64,000 nt of DNA from Anisakis pegreffii (taxonomy: Eukaryota; Nematoda; Chromadorea; Rhabditida; Anisakidae), in the NCBI GenBank assembly GCA_035041965.1, contig JAPYMA010003041.1, forward strand, positions 329,719-393,718, in the 5' to 3' direction. This document shows, in pieces, positions 12,171-22,540 of the stretch. The position numbers and the translations under genes are program-made. The notes beneath the pieces are model-generated. The model made no database searches, was not told the origin of the DNA, and saw nothing but the letters and a program-made list of their open reading frames with translations. How positions within the stretch are numbered: position 1 is the first letter of the stretch; each line of letters opens with the position of its first letter.

Positions 12171-14354
12171 TAATTTTTCTAACAGTAAGGATAAATGTCG
12201 CATAGGTTGTTTTTAAGCCTAAGGGCCTAGTTTTTCAAGCTGGGACGTGCATTTTTCTAAATGTTTTATTGTTTCATAACGCGTTATGAATGCCCAAACG
12301 TCCAACTTAAATAAACACACAACAATCTATCGCTAATTGCAAACAATATAGTTAACGTCTACTTAACAACAACCTTGATAAGGTGTGTGATAAGGCGTTT
12401 GTAAAATGCATATAAGGTATATGATTTTGCATTTAAAATTACCTATAGTTCCTAAGCGATTGATATTGTCCGAAACACTTTCTAATGTTAATGCAATCCT
12501 AACTTTGTCGCCAGTAATCAGTAAGTTCCACGTCTAAAACAAGCCATTCTATAATATCAATAACAATCGGATTAAACCTCAATACTATCCGTGAAATCGC
12601 ATCTACATCGCTGTATTTTTGGGCTAAATCAATGCAATAAACGACAGCTACCAAATGCTTCGCTACTAATTTTGCACTGTTTCAGATTGCTGCAATTTAC
12701 TGACACGAAGATGAATCATCGAAAATCAGTCATTCTTATTCACATCAAAATAATCTCTGACTGCTAGCAGAAGATAATTCCCGATTATTGCTCCATCGTC
12801 CAACTCATGTGGCAGTAAAAAATTGTAATTCGCAGCAAGTAAACGCGCCCATAGCTACTTTTGGAATAATTTATATAAATTGCGACAATTGCTATTAGAA
12901 GAAAAAACAACTGCCTATAAATTATTGAATGCTATCTGAAGGAGACACAATGCACAAAATGGGATTTGATGCGTTTTGCCGCTAATCTCAACTCTTTTAA
13001 TTTCATTGTGAGGTTTTTTTTAAGCAATTTTCCACCTCACAGCCTAAAGAAACCGAGAGAAAAATGAAAGCTTTTAATGTTATCTCGTGCCCTGAAAAAT
13101 GCTCAATGGAGTGATTTTTCTAAGAAAAGAAAGTCATTCGAAATTCCACGACACAACGATTTCACAAAAGAAGTCATCAGCATCATTTTAAGAAATGTTC
13201 ACATTACTTATATTACGTCTCTTGAAGCATCCTTCGGCTTCTTCAAAATTCTCCCCTCACTCTGTCTCTCAGTGATTGAATCATTTCATCAACCCGTTTC
13301 CAGTTATTTGACAGCACTGAATGAGAATTATTCAGAAATACGCTGAAAGTCATTTTCTGCGTCAGAACAATAGTCCATGATTTTTGAATGCCCTTTGATG
13401 GACTAAAAAGCGAAGGATGTAGTGGGATAGCTGTTTCGAGGAAATTAAAGTATCTTTGAGGTAGCAATGTAAAGTTAGAGATTGTTGAAGCGCAGTGAAC
13501 ACAGAGAATCGTTTCGGTTGTGTTCGTTTCTTGCGATGAAGGGAATACGAAGCGATTCGTTGGGAAACAATTGAAAATAAATGATCAACGTACAAAGCAT
13601 TACAACTTTTGAGGAATAAAAACCATATGACACATGCACTTTTGAAATGTCAACTTTTCGTATCAGTGATGTGATATTGGCAAATCCAGCATACAAATCT
13701 GCTTCAATGTCAGAGTTAGCCTAGTATCCATGGTTTCATGGGTTCTGATTAGCAAATATCACATTACACTCCCGCCCCAGTAAAAGGAAAAGGTTCTGAT
13801 GATTCAAAAATGCTGCCATATTGCACTCTCAAGAAACCGGATGCTTTTAGGGGAAAATGCAACGTTTTATATTGTTCATTACAATGTGAATGTGATACCA
13901 TTCAACAACCGAAATCGCTTCGAAGACCGGCATGAAACATAAATTATATTTGCGCCTTTTGTCTTGGTGACTGGTAATACTTTTGATTCTCTTGAGTTTA
14001 GCTGTACTGCATCCCATTGATTGAGTGGAATTTACGCGTAGTTGACCGCTTCATGAATGTATTCATGATTGATGAAGGAAGCGTTCAAAATAACTAATTC
14101 TATTAATAATTCAGTTGCAATTCAGAATCATTGAAAAGCAATAATTTCGAAAAGCAATCGAAATGAACATCAGAAAATCTCATAGAATCACCACAAAGTA
14201 AGCATTTGTGCCTGCATTCCTCTGTTTATCTGCAAATTCCACGAAACTTTCCCAGCGAAATATTCGAAAAAAGAGCGCTAGATGAGAAAATTAGCAGAAT
14301 TTGATTCACATGCAAATCGACTACAAAACGCATCACAACTGAAAATATCATGAG
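12171..14354. other. intergenic, no supported gene
   Basis: AT-rich sequence. Overlapping open frames on both strands around 13.08-13.70 kb shadow each other, and none has a splice site, signal peptide or motif that would pick it out. Confidence 0.4.
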
Positions 14355-14877
14355 ATGATTGAAACTGAGTTATTCACGGCTCGGCAAAAGGCGTTAATCA
14401 AAAATCGCTGTGCTGTCACAGATTCGGCTTGTTCGTATGAAAATTATTCAACAAATGATTTTATCCAGAACAGTGACCAATTTTGCTCGCTTCTATCGAT
14501 CACAATTCGTGTGAATAAGCTCCGCACGAACATTCGATTGTTATTCTTCCCTAACTGGGAAATCTTAGTTGATGCAAACTGACCACGTCATTTGTTGATA
14601 AGGCACAGTTAGAAGGAAAAAGCGTCAGCCTTCAATCAGTGGTGAGTATTTGACGACAAACGAAAAAACGCGAATGATTTCACAGCTGAAGGACTGTGCT
14701 TGCGCTCGAATGAAATCCAAAGCAATCAAAAAAATTTCGAGTTTTCAACGAATGCATTCAGTTGGAATTCGATCGTTATCAAGGAAATCAGTGCTTTTAG
14801 CCACATTGAATTCCGAACCCATTAATACAGAACAATTTTTTTGGATGAATCAAAAGGATCTAATTGCAAGCCATTGA
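14355..14877 (+). CDS. two adjacent open frames, possible degraded coding region
   Basis: Frames at 14355-14582 and 14650-14877 lie head to tail on the same strand, with a third coding-like stretch between them (FVDKAQLEGKSVSLQSV) that ends at a GTGAGT donor. The run continues with coding-like but interrupted frames to about 15000. The mixture of frames over 600 bp suggests a frame-shifted mobile-element protein or exons whose introns I could not place. No motif is recognisable. Confidence 0.25.
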
Positions 14878-15025
14878 AAAGGCATCAATACTGAGCATGG
14901 CTAAGCAACGATTTCCTTCACTGAGGATGTCTTCGGCGCTCATTCTACGGAATCAAGCAGCCGTCATAGGTTCCAACGAACTGAGCGTTCTGAATGCAGA
15001 ATAATGAACTGAACGAGTGTATTCA

Positions 15026-15157
15026 TCAATCACTGATATTTATTTGTGTTCTTGAATAAACAGCAAAACTCATCATGTAGTGTTCGTTATTCTCGAGGGA
15101 CAGTGCAGCACTCATCTCATCTAATCTACGTCTGGGAATAAATATTTTTGATTTTAG
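15026..15157 (-). CDS. possible last exon of an unknown gene
   Basis: A strong acceptor (TATTTTCTCGCAG) is followed in phase 0 by 43 codons and a TGA. The peptide contains FIPRRRLDEMSAALSLENNE and ends in QINISD. The acceptor and composition are convincing, but I could not find the upstream exon. Product unknown. Confidence 0.3.
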   Translation of the reverse strand, partial: LKSKIFIPRRRLDEMSAALSLENNEHYMMSFAVYSRTQINISD

Positions 15158-16778
15158 CTGCGAGAAAATATTTGCTTTAGAAATGGCATTACTGAAAATA
15201 ATATCAAAATACTGGCTCAGTAAGCAAATCCACACAAGCCGATCGTATTACTTCCTTGCTTTCTGCGAGACTGTTGTATGATAATGACTGGTTATTTTGA
15301 ATGTATTTTGCATGAGCATAAATAATTCTACGGCCGTATCGTATGTTCACATCGATATTCCCACATAAACATGTTTAATACATTCACCATCGTAAATATC
15401 TATATTCCCATCAACTTTTTGTCATATTCTTGTCAACGTTACTTTCTATGCATTACTTTTTATGTGACACACTTCACTCTTATTATTTTAATCAGCAATC
15501 ACAAGTGATTAGGAGTTTATGCCTCTTTGTTATCACCAATACCATTGATATCGCATTCTTCCTTCCCTGGCATCATTCTTCGTGCGCAGCCCACAAGAAC
15601 AGTGCAGCGAATTATCAGTCTTCACGAAATTCTAACTACGATTATTTATTTGGCTAGCACAAGTTCTGATCTACTCTCTGATATAATGATTTCTAGAGGG
15701 AACTCAAAAACAGCCCAAAAATACCCGCTTGGTCGATTGAACATGCGTCCAACGGTCGTTCAGAGTAGCTGTTTGGAACGACCAGTAGCAATAAACCAGT
15801 AATCTTTTGGGATCACTAACACGCAATTAATGTAAGCAAACAGATCTACGTCAATCGCATTATGCATTTCACAACCAAGCATGAATTACAATTAGCTTAA
15901 ATAATTTGCATAATCAAACATAGCTGAATCCATTAAACAATCGCAACAACGATAAATATTCTGCCGATCGCCCAGTCAAACTAACCGCTCCTTTTCGAAT
16001 CAACCATTGTGCAAATTGCGCATCAGCTGGTGAAATAATGTTTTTTTGATTTCTAACGAATGTTCGTTAGATTCTTTCGGTTCAAGTTTGCAGGTAAATC
16101 GATGCACAAATAACAAGGAAATCAAAACTTAATACTGAAATATCAGAAATGCTTAACGGGCCTTAAATGTCCCTTACAAATATCACCTGCATTGAGTGAG
16201 AAAAATCAACTCTTTTGACTGTTACTACTAAATGACATCCAACAATTCACTTTTGACATACTTACAACTACATTCAAATCAGTAATCGGAAAATTAGCAT
16301 TTGTACAGCTGCAATTTATCGCCTTTAGCTTATTATGGAATGGAAATCATAATGTGATCAAATATACGAAATGAGCTATGCATTATTTCGGTGACAATAT
16401 TTGGATAAGCGGGGATGATTAATACAGAGTTTTGATTGTTTGAATGAATTACATCGAAATTCATTGGAATAATTTATTCTCTGATGAGAAATTTATCGCA
16501 CTGAAATGATTTTGCCAATTCAGCTTCAAATGCTCCAGCTTATAGAATTCAGACACCTTATTTTGTATTTCAGACCTGTGGTTTTGTCTCAAAATTACAA
16601 TTTTGTGAGCATGGAAGAGCGTTGTTTTTTCATTCAATATATTCCATTGGTCCTAATGCCACTTCAGTACGATTGGACCTCTCACTGCATAAATGTTTTC
16701 AAACATCAGTCATTAACTTCATAAACTGTACATAACACTGTAGTCTCCAGGTATCGTCAGCTAATCAGAATTTTACAG

Positions 16779-16865
16779 CAACTGGGGACATCTTCAAGTG
16801 TTACTTCTTCGCGAACACCGCAACAGATTGCAGACAGACCTAGTGCTGCTTTGCCATGGCAATAG
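16779..16865 (+). CDS. possible last exon, Ser/Thr-rich
   Basis: The acceptor AGAATTTTACAG is followed by a short open frame, QLGTSSSVTSSRTPQQIADR, ending in ALPWQ and TAG. AT-rich sequence with AATAAAG follows 3', at about 17010 and 17060. The frame is also open upstream of the acceptor to about 16735. No partner exon is certain. Confidence 0.22.
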   Translation, partial: QLGTSSSVTSSRTPQQIADRPSAALPWQ

Positions 16866-17188
16866 GATTCGAAGATTTATGGACGAAATCAATGCAGCCA
16901 GTGATCACTGGGCGTTCTTATCAAAAGTAACACATCACAGCGCCTTAATCAAATAACGACGGAACAATCGCAGCCTTTTATAGGAAAAAACTGTTTGCGT
17001 GAATCTTCTAATAAAGACGTCAATAAATTTATTTGTCAGATATTTTCGATGTATCACCAAATAAAGATAAAGCTATACAAATAACATCATATATTCTTAT
17101 CGGTATCACTCTCCATGTGGTCGATTGAAATCAGTTAGCAGTACTGAAATGCAATACAAGAGTATTTCGAAAGACAGCAAACATTTCG

Positions 17189-18386
17189 TCAATATTTAAC
17201 GTCGAACATAATCTGACTGGGAAGATCCTCATGAGATAAGCGCAGAATTTGAAAATCTGATATGGAATGGCTGTTTGCTAAAATCATATCGAGTACAAAG
17301 CGAAAACGATGCATCAACAGAACTAGATTTGAGTCGATTACCATCGAAGTTTGGTGACCACCAACCGAAACCCAACACGACTGATTGGTCAGTGGCCACC
17401 GAATCGTTTAGTGCTAGTACTTCCTCCACACACTTCACATGATGGAGGAACGCAACTTGAAAGTCTTAATAGCTCAAAGAACGGGTAAGATGATCGTGAT
17501 AGGTCGAAGTCATGAAAATAAACTAATCAAAAAGTGAGACGATCAAAGTGCCAGAACTTCACTGACCCTAAATCAGGCAGAAATGGACTAACACAAATAC
17601 ATAAACTTAACAAAACATCTCACAAAAAACAGCAACAATTTTTGCCGAACATACCTACTGAAGTGACCATCATCAGCATAGCGGCTGTAGTGAACGAAAT
17701 AGCTGTTCGAATACGATTCAACCAATGATTACGACGCATTCTGGTTGCATTCATCATCTGTTGGGCCATATCAAATTGCTGTTCACCTCAAAAATACTTC
17801 TTCAATTCCAAAGAATAACATGGTGAATTAGTCTTCAAAATGGAATTTTCAAACTGAAAATGAAAATGATTTCCTGAACATGAATTTCCTGAAGTTCTTC
17901 AAACTGAAAAAATTTTCTGAAATTTCAGAGCTTTACAAAATTCCGTAGAGTTACCGATGAGAAAGTGGCTATTCAAACGGTCAGTAAGTGGACAGTCAAA
18001 ATGGTGTGCAGAATTGATAGTCTCCTGATAATCGATCAAGCATACCTGTACGTTTTGCGTTCTGCCATTCGAAACGTTCGTTTTGATCATTCACCACACC
18101 ATTATCCGTAAACATTTCGTTGTCCTTGAAGAAGTAGAACTTCAAACTAGTTTCTGACCGAAGCATATTTAAATCGTTTCAAGAATGATAAAAACATCTC
18201 AACTGTCTTTCAGCAGAAATTTGCATTCGAATCGCACTTATTTGTATAGATGCAAATTACCTCATCAATTAACTGTCGGGCATTACACATCTCTTCACAT
18301 TCTCTATCGCTCGTATTCGTTTCGATTGACATTGCTGGCTTTTTGTGTCGATGGTCCATAAAATCCGGGGAGGTTTGGTTAACGAT
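17189..18386 (-). CDS. small membrane protein gene, at least four exons
   Basis: Exon chain in transcription order. 18386-18261 (acceptor ATTTTTTAG, phase 0) encodes an acidic stretch with SIETNTSDRECEEMCNARQL. An exon ending at 18046 with a GTATGC donor (phase 1) encodes MFTDNGVVNDQNERFEWQNA. 17786-17655 (phase 1 in, phase 1 out, GTATGT donor) encodes a basic helix (NATRMRRNHWLNRIRTA) and a membrane segment (ISFTTAAMLMMVTSV). 17277-17189 (acceptor ATGATTTTAG) encodes a short acidic tail to a TGA. Phases agree at the last two junctions. The start of the second exon is uncertain (acceptors at TTTGAAG or CTTCAAG both fit). An alternative last exon is the longer frame at 17229-17420. Family unknown. 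Confidence 0.42.
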
Positions 18387-18895
18387 CTAAAAAATTTGAG
18401 TGAAATTTCTTGATGTATCGAAAGTATGAGGGAAAACATCTTTTTTAAGCACACATGCGCTCAAGTGCCCATTGGATCCTGTCCTCAACTGCTAACAAAC
18501 ACTTGAATTCACTGGTAAGGACAATCCGACGCTGTTGTTGATGGTGTGGATCGAGTTACAATGAAAATGAGACTTGTTTCAGCTTGTGAGCACCAACTTC
18601 GTCTGCTAAGATATAGGTTGAACCTTCTCCCTCATTGACCCTACATTTGCCATTCAAATTTCACTGTACGTCACGCAACTTAGCTCATTTGGACCTGCGT
18701 CCGCAACGTGGGATAGAAGAGCTGAAAACATCGTGAATAGTCAAAAACGGTCGAACCGTTCAGTAATAGAACGTTACTAAAGAATAAGCACTTTCATCCC
18801 TGATCGTAAAGTTACTCGTAGTTCTCAGTTGTCGTTCAGCAGAAATTTGCATTCGAATCGCACCTGTTTGTATAAATGCAAATTATCATTCACAT
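18185..18895. repeat. short direct repeat, about 60 bp, 640 bp apart
   Basis: Copies at about 18205-18262 and 18835-18892 share CAGAAATTTGCATTCGAATC followed by GCAC and a TTTGTATA/ATGCAAATTA block. They sit at the 3' edges of two neighbouring minus-strand exons, one copy crossing a splice donor and the other a stop codon, so a local duplication has probably touched both genes. Confidence 0.55.
18455..18640 (-). CDS. possible upstream exons, vaguely PH-domain-like
   Basis: Two stretches in one frame flank a single TAA. The first (18640-18574) encodes VNEGEGSTYILADEVGAHKL. The second (from 18531) encodes RRIVLTSEFKCLLAVEDRIQ then WALER. A 42-base GT...AG intron between 18573 and 18532 would remove the stop and keep phase. 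A strand pattern ending in a W-x-x-A-L helix recalls the end of a PH domain, but this is only a shape resemblance. It may be the 5' part of the gene at 17189-18386; the linking donor is not clear. Confidence 0.28.
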
Positions 18896-19251
18896 TTTCC
18901 AGTCCTTTCCGTTCTCAAGCCTTGCAAAATGCAGAACGCTGGCATCATCTGAACAACTTTTTCATATTCGTAGCTCTTTCCTTGCAATCTGTTTCTTCGT
19001 ACGAATGCATTTCGGAGATTTCTATACGGCGCACATTGTTACTTCGACCGCAATGTAAGACATTTCACTAATTTAGAATGAATTTTGTGATTTTGACAAA
19101 AAGATATAGTTATTCCCATCCTGGGACGAATCAATTGCCATCAGTAGAGTGGATTCAGACTCACCATGAATTTAATGACACCACCAAAAAGCGTCGAGGA
19201 TAAACCCATTGCCAATTCCGTAATATTTATCTTCACAATCGTGAATCGCAT
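18886..19251 (-). CDS. small hydrophobic protein, two exons
   Basis: The exon ending at 19165 (GTGAGT donor, phase 0) encodes MRFTIVKINITELAMGLSST then LFGGVIKFM, a hydrophobic segment. The next exon (18948-18886), after AGTTGTTCAG, enters in phase 0 and encodes MMPAFCILQGLRTERTGKCE and a TGA. If the ATG at 19251 is the start the protein is 49 residues. The frame stays open about 15 codons further upstream, so another 5' exon is possible. The strong donor and acceptor in matching phase are the main support. Family unknown. Confidence 0.42.
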
Positions 19252-20465
19252 GCAATCTGCTTCCGACAAATATGAGGTTTTTTCTTTGGACTATCGGTTC
19301 GCTTTCTTGTTTTCACAACATAATTTGCATTTTCAATTTCATTTCTTTGAAGAAAGTATATTCGCAGCTGCGAGAATGACTGGTACTTTGGTCGTATTTT
19401 TTTAAAACATAACCGAACAAAGTTGCATCGCTTGAAGATTTATTTTTAGAATGAATGCGAAGCTGATCGATCACTATAAACAGGAGAGACAAAGGATGCA
19501 TCGAGAGTGACGACGTTACGAAATCTTTCGTCACTGCTTTCTGGAATACAGAAGCTGATTGTGAGATGACGCCATTATGTAATGATTTATTCATTCATTA
19601 CTGCTTGAATGGTGAACAACAAATGTGACTGGATTGAACGAACTGGGAATTTTGAGTATATTACGGGAATGTTGAGCATTTTGAGCATATCAAGATGAGT
19701 ATAGTACCTAAATTATATTGGATGTGTTTTTCAGAAATCCTAAAATTTCTCAGAATATAAATGCCATGATCTAAATTTGGACTAGAAATGGGCTATCAAG
19801 ATCACGCCTAATTGCTCATGCATAAACTAAAATAATCTGATGTAATGATCATGTTTTGTGAAGGGCACTTCGTTTCAATTTGAGTTTTTCGTTGAGTTGT
19901 CCCTTCTTCGTAAACTACTCCAAAGTATTGGGATTTGGTGAAACTTGAGGGCATACTTTCAACAGGTCATACACGGGGTCATTACTCCCACAACTCATGC
20001 TCATTCATCCATAGAGTCATTCAAAATTCACGAGTCATATCAAATTGGAGATGCTTCGAAATTTGAAATAAAATGCGAATGACGCATTTAGTTTACGGGA
20101 ATCTGGAAGCAGAACTTCTTTCATGAACATTTCGGAAATCAGAACTTATCTTATGGAACCAAAATTTTGCGAAGTTTGTTCAAGGATTTCCAATTCTCAA
20201 GGTGAGTAGAGATGTGTTACAGTGAGGCTGAGTACGACACGTCGTGAACTGACGACGAGTGACACGGTTTGAATTGTGCGCAGAAAATTTTGAGCTATGC
20301 ACACTTAAACTGATCTACAGTTGTGTATAATGGTGATAAAGCTCTCCCTGTCAAATTCGCATCGTTCCGAAAATCGCTCACTTCGTCCTCTCTTATCGCC
20401 GTCATTACCATCAATAAGTTTTGATCGTCATCATCATACGTTTCTTTGCATATTTCAATAGCTCT

Positions 20466-20753
20466 TCAATAGATCAGCACAACTAACCGATGGGAATTTT
20501 TAAGTATTTCGTTCGGCGGAACCGAATTCAAGTCTCCCCGAAGCGGGAGTACGACCGAAAAGAAATGTATGAAAGGGCTGGTTTTCACAGAATAACTTCT
20601 GCAAAAAATCTTATTCGAATTTTTCGGAACCAAAATCTCCGGCGAGTCTTTCTTCCCCAAGTTTTGAAAACGATTCTTCCAAAACTCCTGATATTCATCA
20701 AAAACTTCTTTCTGAATTTCCGAAATTGAAATATCCAAAAAAAATTTTCTCAA
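20466..20753 (-). CDS. unassigned 95-codon open frame
   Basis: Well-behaved codon use and protein-like composition (IQKEVFDEYQEFWKNRFQNL, then LPLRGDLNSVPPNEILKNSH), ending at TGA. It could be a last exon: no convincing upstream acceptor. A diverged DNA copy of part of it lies on the other side near 20100-20210, where a plus-strand frame ends at a GTGAGT donor, so this may be a repeated element rather than a host gene. Confidence 0.28.
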   Translation of the reverse strand: MRKFFLDISISEIQKEVFDEYQEFWKNRFQNLGKKDSPEILVPKNSNKIFCRSYSVKTSPFIHFFSVVLPLRGDLNSVPPNEILKNSHRLVVLIY

Positions 20754-20882
20754 AGCCTACGGAAGCAAACTTTCCGTGATATTTTTTTCCGTAGGAAATT
20801 CACCCGTTAATAGGCTGTAAGTTTTGTCGTTTTTATAAATCCACCTTGGAATATCAATGAGGAATGCATGGAAAGCTTCGAG

Positions 20883-21110
20883 TCAGGCTGATGAAAACTT
20901 TTTCGGAGAAATGATCAATCGAAGAGTTGCCATTTCTTTTTGTTTATTTCTGAAATATGAATGTGTCATAACGCTGTAAAGTGATATCGTTGATTGATGC
21001 TGTTTGTTGAACGTTTGCCTTTTTAACGTCTTATTCATTGATGTAATCAGCGATCGTTGATTATCACTGTCATTTAACACTTGCTCTAATAGCAATTCAT
21101 GATTTCTCAT
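20883..21110 (-). CDS. unassigned 75-codon open frame
   Basis: Starts at ATG (MRNHELLLEQVLNDSDNQRS) with polar, helix-like composition and a basic end (LIISPKKFSSA). No intron, signal peptide or motif is visible. It lies divergent from the cecropin gene with about 170 bp between the start codons, which would be a shared upstream region if both are real. Confidence 0.28.
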   Translation of the reverse strand: MRNHELLLEQVLNDSDNQRSLITSMNKTLKRQTFNKQHQSTISLYSVMTHSYFRNKQKEMATLRLIISPKKFSSA

Positions 21111-21170
21111 CCAAAAAGTTTACAATAAAAAGTGCTGATGACTAATATTTTTTGCCTCTGAATCATGCAG

Positions 21171-21278
21171 ATCAAATTTCGGTCCATCAATGAAGTGTAT
21201 AAAACAGGCGAATCGTTGCGATTGAACAGCAACACTTGCATCTGCTTCCAGTTCCATACTGCCCTCATCCCAACTTGA
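21171..21278 (+). CDS. possible last exon of a gene directly upstream of the cecropin
   Basis: The acceptor AATCATGCAG is followed in frame by FRSINEVYKTGESLRLNSNT, then CICFQFHTALIPT and TGA. Only six bases separate this stop from the cecropin ATG, with an ACAG acceptor in between. It may equally be part of the cecropin 5' untranslated region. No upstream exon was found. Confidence 0.22.
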   Translation: MKFRSINEVYKTGESLRLNSNTCICFQFHTALIPT

Positions 21279-21284
21279 ACAGAG

Positions 21285-21687
21285 ATGTTCTCAATCCAAC
21301 GAATAATTCTAGTTGTGTGCATTTTCTGCCTAATCGCACAACCATCAGAGTGCAGTTGGCTGAGTAAAACGTGGAAGAAATTGGAAAATTCTGGGAAAAA
21401 GCGAATCGCTGAAGGTGAGCTTTATGTTGAAATCTTTAGATGATATGTTCCAAGTTAATCAGCCTAACGAATACATTCTAATGCATTCCACTCTCCGCAA
21501 CTCTGTTTCAGTGAACGTTCGTTCGAAATGTCTTCACGAAGTTCATTTTTCAGGTATTGCCATAGCTCTTAAAGGTGGTGCACGATTTCGTCGTCAGACT
21601 GGTGATGCCGCTCATGGAGACATTCTTCCAGCAAAACATGATTTGTTTCATTATGATACCCTAAATTTTACTGATTTCGAAGTATGA
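21285..21687 (+). CDS. cecropin P1-type antimicrobial peptide precursor
   Basis: Two exons, 21285-21414 and 21554-21687, joined in phase 1 (GTGAGC donor, TTTTTCAG acceptor), give an 87-residue precursor. Residues 1-23 are a signal peptide (hydrophobic core RIILVVCIFCLIA). The mature peptide starts SWLSKTWKKLENSGKKRI, then AEGIAIALKGGAR, the amphipathic helix, hinge and hydrophobic helix of nematode cecropins; Trp at position 2 and the paired lysines are conserved. FRRQ follows, a likely processing site, and then an acidic C-terminal pro-region of about 30 residues, as in Ascaris cecropin precursors. Such peptides are secreted and disrupt bacterial membranes. The ATG lies three bases behind an ACAG acceptor, consistent with trans-splicing, and AATAAA occurs at 21876. 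The intron falls between the two helices. Very confident of the family. Confidence 0.93.
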
Positions 21688-22540
21688 GATGAAATATCAT
21701 TGACCTGACCAAACATCAGCATGTTCACTTGTATACCATACGTGTATATTTTTCTTTTATCACGTCCGCTGAATTCATCATATCACTTACAAATTATTGT
21801 GTTTACAAGATTGTCTGCTTGTATAAATGACGAAATCACCATTGTTCAATACAAAATTGTATTTCTGTGAACACGAATAAACCTATTATATACTTTGTAC
21901 CTCGCATTTTGCGATTAAATTCAAATGAACCCATACGATTTTGCTTATCAAAATGAAACATCTTGATAAGCAATTGTAATTGGTGATCAATTTTGCTGAT
22001 GTTGATCTTGAACTTCCTCTTAGACGTACCCGTTGGTTTGTTTTCAAGCCCAAACCTAATCTTGACCCTTGGTGGTACTAAAATACATCTGAGCAAATCA
22101 GAGATTCATAAGATGCAAACAGATTCATAATTCATAAATTTCAACGCTAATGAAACTGAAAAAGTTGAGAATAATACATCTAAGGAATCATGAGCACCAC
22201 ATAATTACCGAAATCCACTACCCAGTCCTGTCTTCGATCCGAGATCTATTGCGATCAAATATTGATCACATTATGATTGTACTATATAATTTTTTGGCAT
22301 GAATGAAAAATGAATTTATAATTATGAATGGCATGAAATTAATTTAGTTCAAGTATGAATGAAAAATCATTTTATTATAATTATGATTACTCTCTCAATT
22401 TTATTTGAATAAATAAGTGAATGAATATATAAGTTAATTCCTTTAATTTCGTTTAGCAGATATAAATAATAACAGAGTTTCTTGAAGAAGTGCTGGATTT
22501 CAATGAAACGTCTCGTTGGTATCTCGCTATTGAAAGATGT
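21688..22540. other. cecropin 3' region and convergent intergenic spacer
   Basis: Contains the likely cecropin polyadenylation signal (AATAAA at 21876-21881) and an AT-rich stretch near 22.27-22.46 kb with two diverged copies of GTATGAATGAAAAAT. It ends at the stop codon of the convergent RING gene. An 86-codon minus-strand frame at 21836-22096 has no support. Confidence 0.5.

Noticed and set aside
17215..17438. Plus-strand acidic frame (ENLIWNGCLLKSYRVQSEND...)
   Set aside because: No acceptor or donor in phase; it overlaps the minus-strand last exon(s) of the gene at 17189-18386, which have splice support.
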